A DNA stretch of 7,437 nucleotides from Candidatus Thiodiazotropha sp. (ex Gloverina cf. vestifex). GTDB taxonomy: Bacteria > Pseudomonadota > Gammaproteobacteria > Chromatiales > Chromatiaceae. This document shows positions 6,857-7,437 of the stretch, in pieces. The position numbers and the translations under genes were made by a program. The notes below the pieces were generated by a model that was not told the origin of the DNA, ran no database searches, and saw nothing but the letters and a program-made list of their open reading frames with translations. Every line of letters begins with the position of its first letter. Positions within the stretch are counted from its first letter, which is position 1. The stretch is from assembly GCA_025656435.1 (NCBI GenBank), contig JAHXHT010000118.1, forward strand, positions 1-7,437, read 5' to 3'.

Positions 6857-6865
6857 ATTGACGAA

Positions 6866-7354
6866 ATGAAACCATTTCTACGTTGGCGTGATGATTGGCT
6901 TCTTGGACTGGATGAACTGGATGTACAGCACCTGGCAATGGCAGCGTTGCTGAATGGTATCCATGATTCTTTGAGTGCCGGAGGGACTGAATCCGGATTC
7001 AGCTCGGATGCCTATCGGCGTCTTTTGGATCTTGCGGAGATAACGCGGGAACACTTCCGTGATGAGGAGCATGTCATGCGTGACCAGGGCTACCCTGGCC
7101 TGGGTGACCACCATCGTGAACATGCGCTACTGCTGGCGGAATTGCAGGACCTGATTCGCCATATCGAGGAGGGTACACGGGAATTCACCATGCAGACACT
7201 GACCGCCCTCAAGCATTGGCAGATTGATCATGTGCTCAACAGCGACAGGGAGTTCGCGGATTATTGCCGGCGACACACAGAAATAGAACCGGCAGCGAGG
7301 CCGACTTCGGCTTCCCGGCAGCTATCATCGGTATCTCACAATTCGATCCATTAA
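6866..7354 (+). CDS. Single-domain bacteriohemerythrin (O2-binding di-iron protein)
   Basis: The 162-residue protein is predicted to be a four-helix-bundle cytoplasmic hemerythrin that reversibly binds oxygen at a non-haem di-iron centre. All seven expected ligands are visible, counting from ATG 6866: His22 (DVQH), His63 and Glu67 (HFRDE), His82 and His86 (HHREH with HxxxH spacing), His122 and Asp127 (HVLNSD). The YPGLGDHH and WRDDWLLGLDELD blocks are also typical. There is no fused methyl-accepting, GGDEF or kinase domain, so it is an oxygen carrier or sensor on its own, perhaps for delivery to an oxidase or for buffering oxygen. The tail after about residue 138 is non-conserved. Its DNA contains a GAGGCCG/CGGCTTC hairpin (7297-7314) flanked by direct CCGGCAGC copies (7289-7296, 7315-7322). 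The stop codon TAA is immediately followed by an IS terminal repeat. Confidence 0.93.
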   Translation: MKPFLRWRDDWLLGLDELDVQHLAMAALLNGIHDSLSAGGTESGFSSDAYRRLLDLAEITREHFRDEEHVMRDQGYPGLGDHHREHALLLAELQDLIRHIEEGTREFTMQTLTALKHWQIDHVLNSDREFADYCRRHTEIEPAARPTSASRQLSSVSHNSIH

Positions 7355-7372
7355 GGAAGCTCTGAACGAATC
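7355..7372 (+). repeat. IS terminal inverted repeat, right copy
   Basis: This 18-mer, GGAAGCTCTGAACGAATC, is the exact reverse complement of 70-87. The four bases just outside it are TTAA (7351-7354), a YTAR-type target that includes the hemerythrin stop codon. The inner sequence differs from that behind the left copy, as expected if this is the opposite end of a related IS. Confidence 0.75.
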
Positions 7373-7437
7373 GTTTGTCAGCGAACGTTTCCTCTCGCTT
7401 GCTTCAAAACTGCCATGAGCGAAGAAAAACAGTGCAT
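7355..7437. mobile_element. Partial insertion sequence at right edge
   Basis: The terminal repeat opens an element that continues beyond the window. The 65 bp inside it show no clear coding frame. On the minus strand a short frame ends with TGA at 7380-7378 (last residues KQARGNVR), which would suit the C-terminus of a minus-strand transposase. On the plus strand ATG 7415 opens MSEEKQC. If the minus-strand reading is right, this copy has the same orientation as the left one. Confidence 0.5.

Larger units (their letters stand above)
6464..6865. other. Divergent intergenic region, no convincing gene
   Basis: About 400 bp lies between the divergent peptidase and hemerythrin genes. The open frame that extends upstream of the hemerythrin (from ATG 6746) adds 40 residues without family resemblance or ribosome site, and I treat it as non-coding. 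The region holds small palindromes at 6672-6688 and 6694-6706, a GACTC/GAGTC pair (6739-6743 and 6755-6759), and ACTATAGT at 6656-6663. I do not recognise a tRNA, riboswitch or known small RNA. Confidence 0.5.

Noticed and set aside
6746..6865. N-terminal 40-residue extension of the hemerythrin from ATG 6746
   Set aside because: There is no ribosome site before it and no family resemblance, while ATG 6866 has AGGGAG 9 bp upstream and puts the ligands at normal family positions.
7397..7406. GCTTGCTTCA also present at 6-15, suggesting a longer shared sequence between the two IS fragments
   Set aside because: Only 10 bases match, at different distances from the terminal repeats and in the orientation opposite to that of the repeats, so it is probably chance.

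Overview
The window reads as chromosomal or accessory DNA from a Gram-negative proteobacterium, probably a gammaproteobacterium. The reasons are an RND efflux permease with a periplasmic adaptor, an NlpC/P60 lipoprotein with a lipobox, a bacteriohemerythrin and moderately high G+C. The phylum call rests on gene types only, and I cannot name the genus.

Layout, left to right. Bases 1-87 are the end of an insertion sequence, probably IS5 family: an 18-bp terminal inverted repeat at 70-87 and, on the minus strand, the first codons (MKQAT) of a transposase running off the left edge. After 194 bp without a convincing gene comes a two-gene plus-strand operon, a periplasmic adaptor (282-1382) and an HAE1-type RND permease (1379-4501), joined by a 4-bp ATGA overlap. 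Directly after the permease stop codon, in the same frame, is a 69-codon cysteine-rich stretch (4502-4711). It matches the C-terminal half of four-helix-bundle copper-storage proteins (Csp/DUF326) and looks like a truncated remnant. Strong hairpins at 4712-4758 separate this block from a convergent minus-strand pair: a DRE-TIM (HMGL/aldolase-like) enzyme (4767-5744) and, upstream of it, an NlpC/P60 cell-wall peptidase lipoprotein (5927-6463). A roughly 400-bp divergent intergenic region with several small palindromes leads to a single-domain hemerythrin (6866-7354). Its stop codon directly abuts a second copy of the same 18-bp terminal repeat (7355-7372), in inverted orientation, which opens another mobile element running off the right edge.

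How the parts fit. The adaptor and permease would form the inner-membrane and periplasmic parts of a tripartite pump, with the outer-membrane channel supplied from elsewhere. The other genes do not form an obvious pathway with it. The most informative features are the IS ends bracketing the whole 7.3-kb gene block, which give it the outline of a composite-transposon or IS-bounded accessory island, and the unlisted copper-storage-protein remnant behind the pump. I did not find a clearly new multi-gene defence or biosynthetic system. The aldolase-like enzyme without pathway partners is the gene whose role is least explained.
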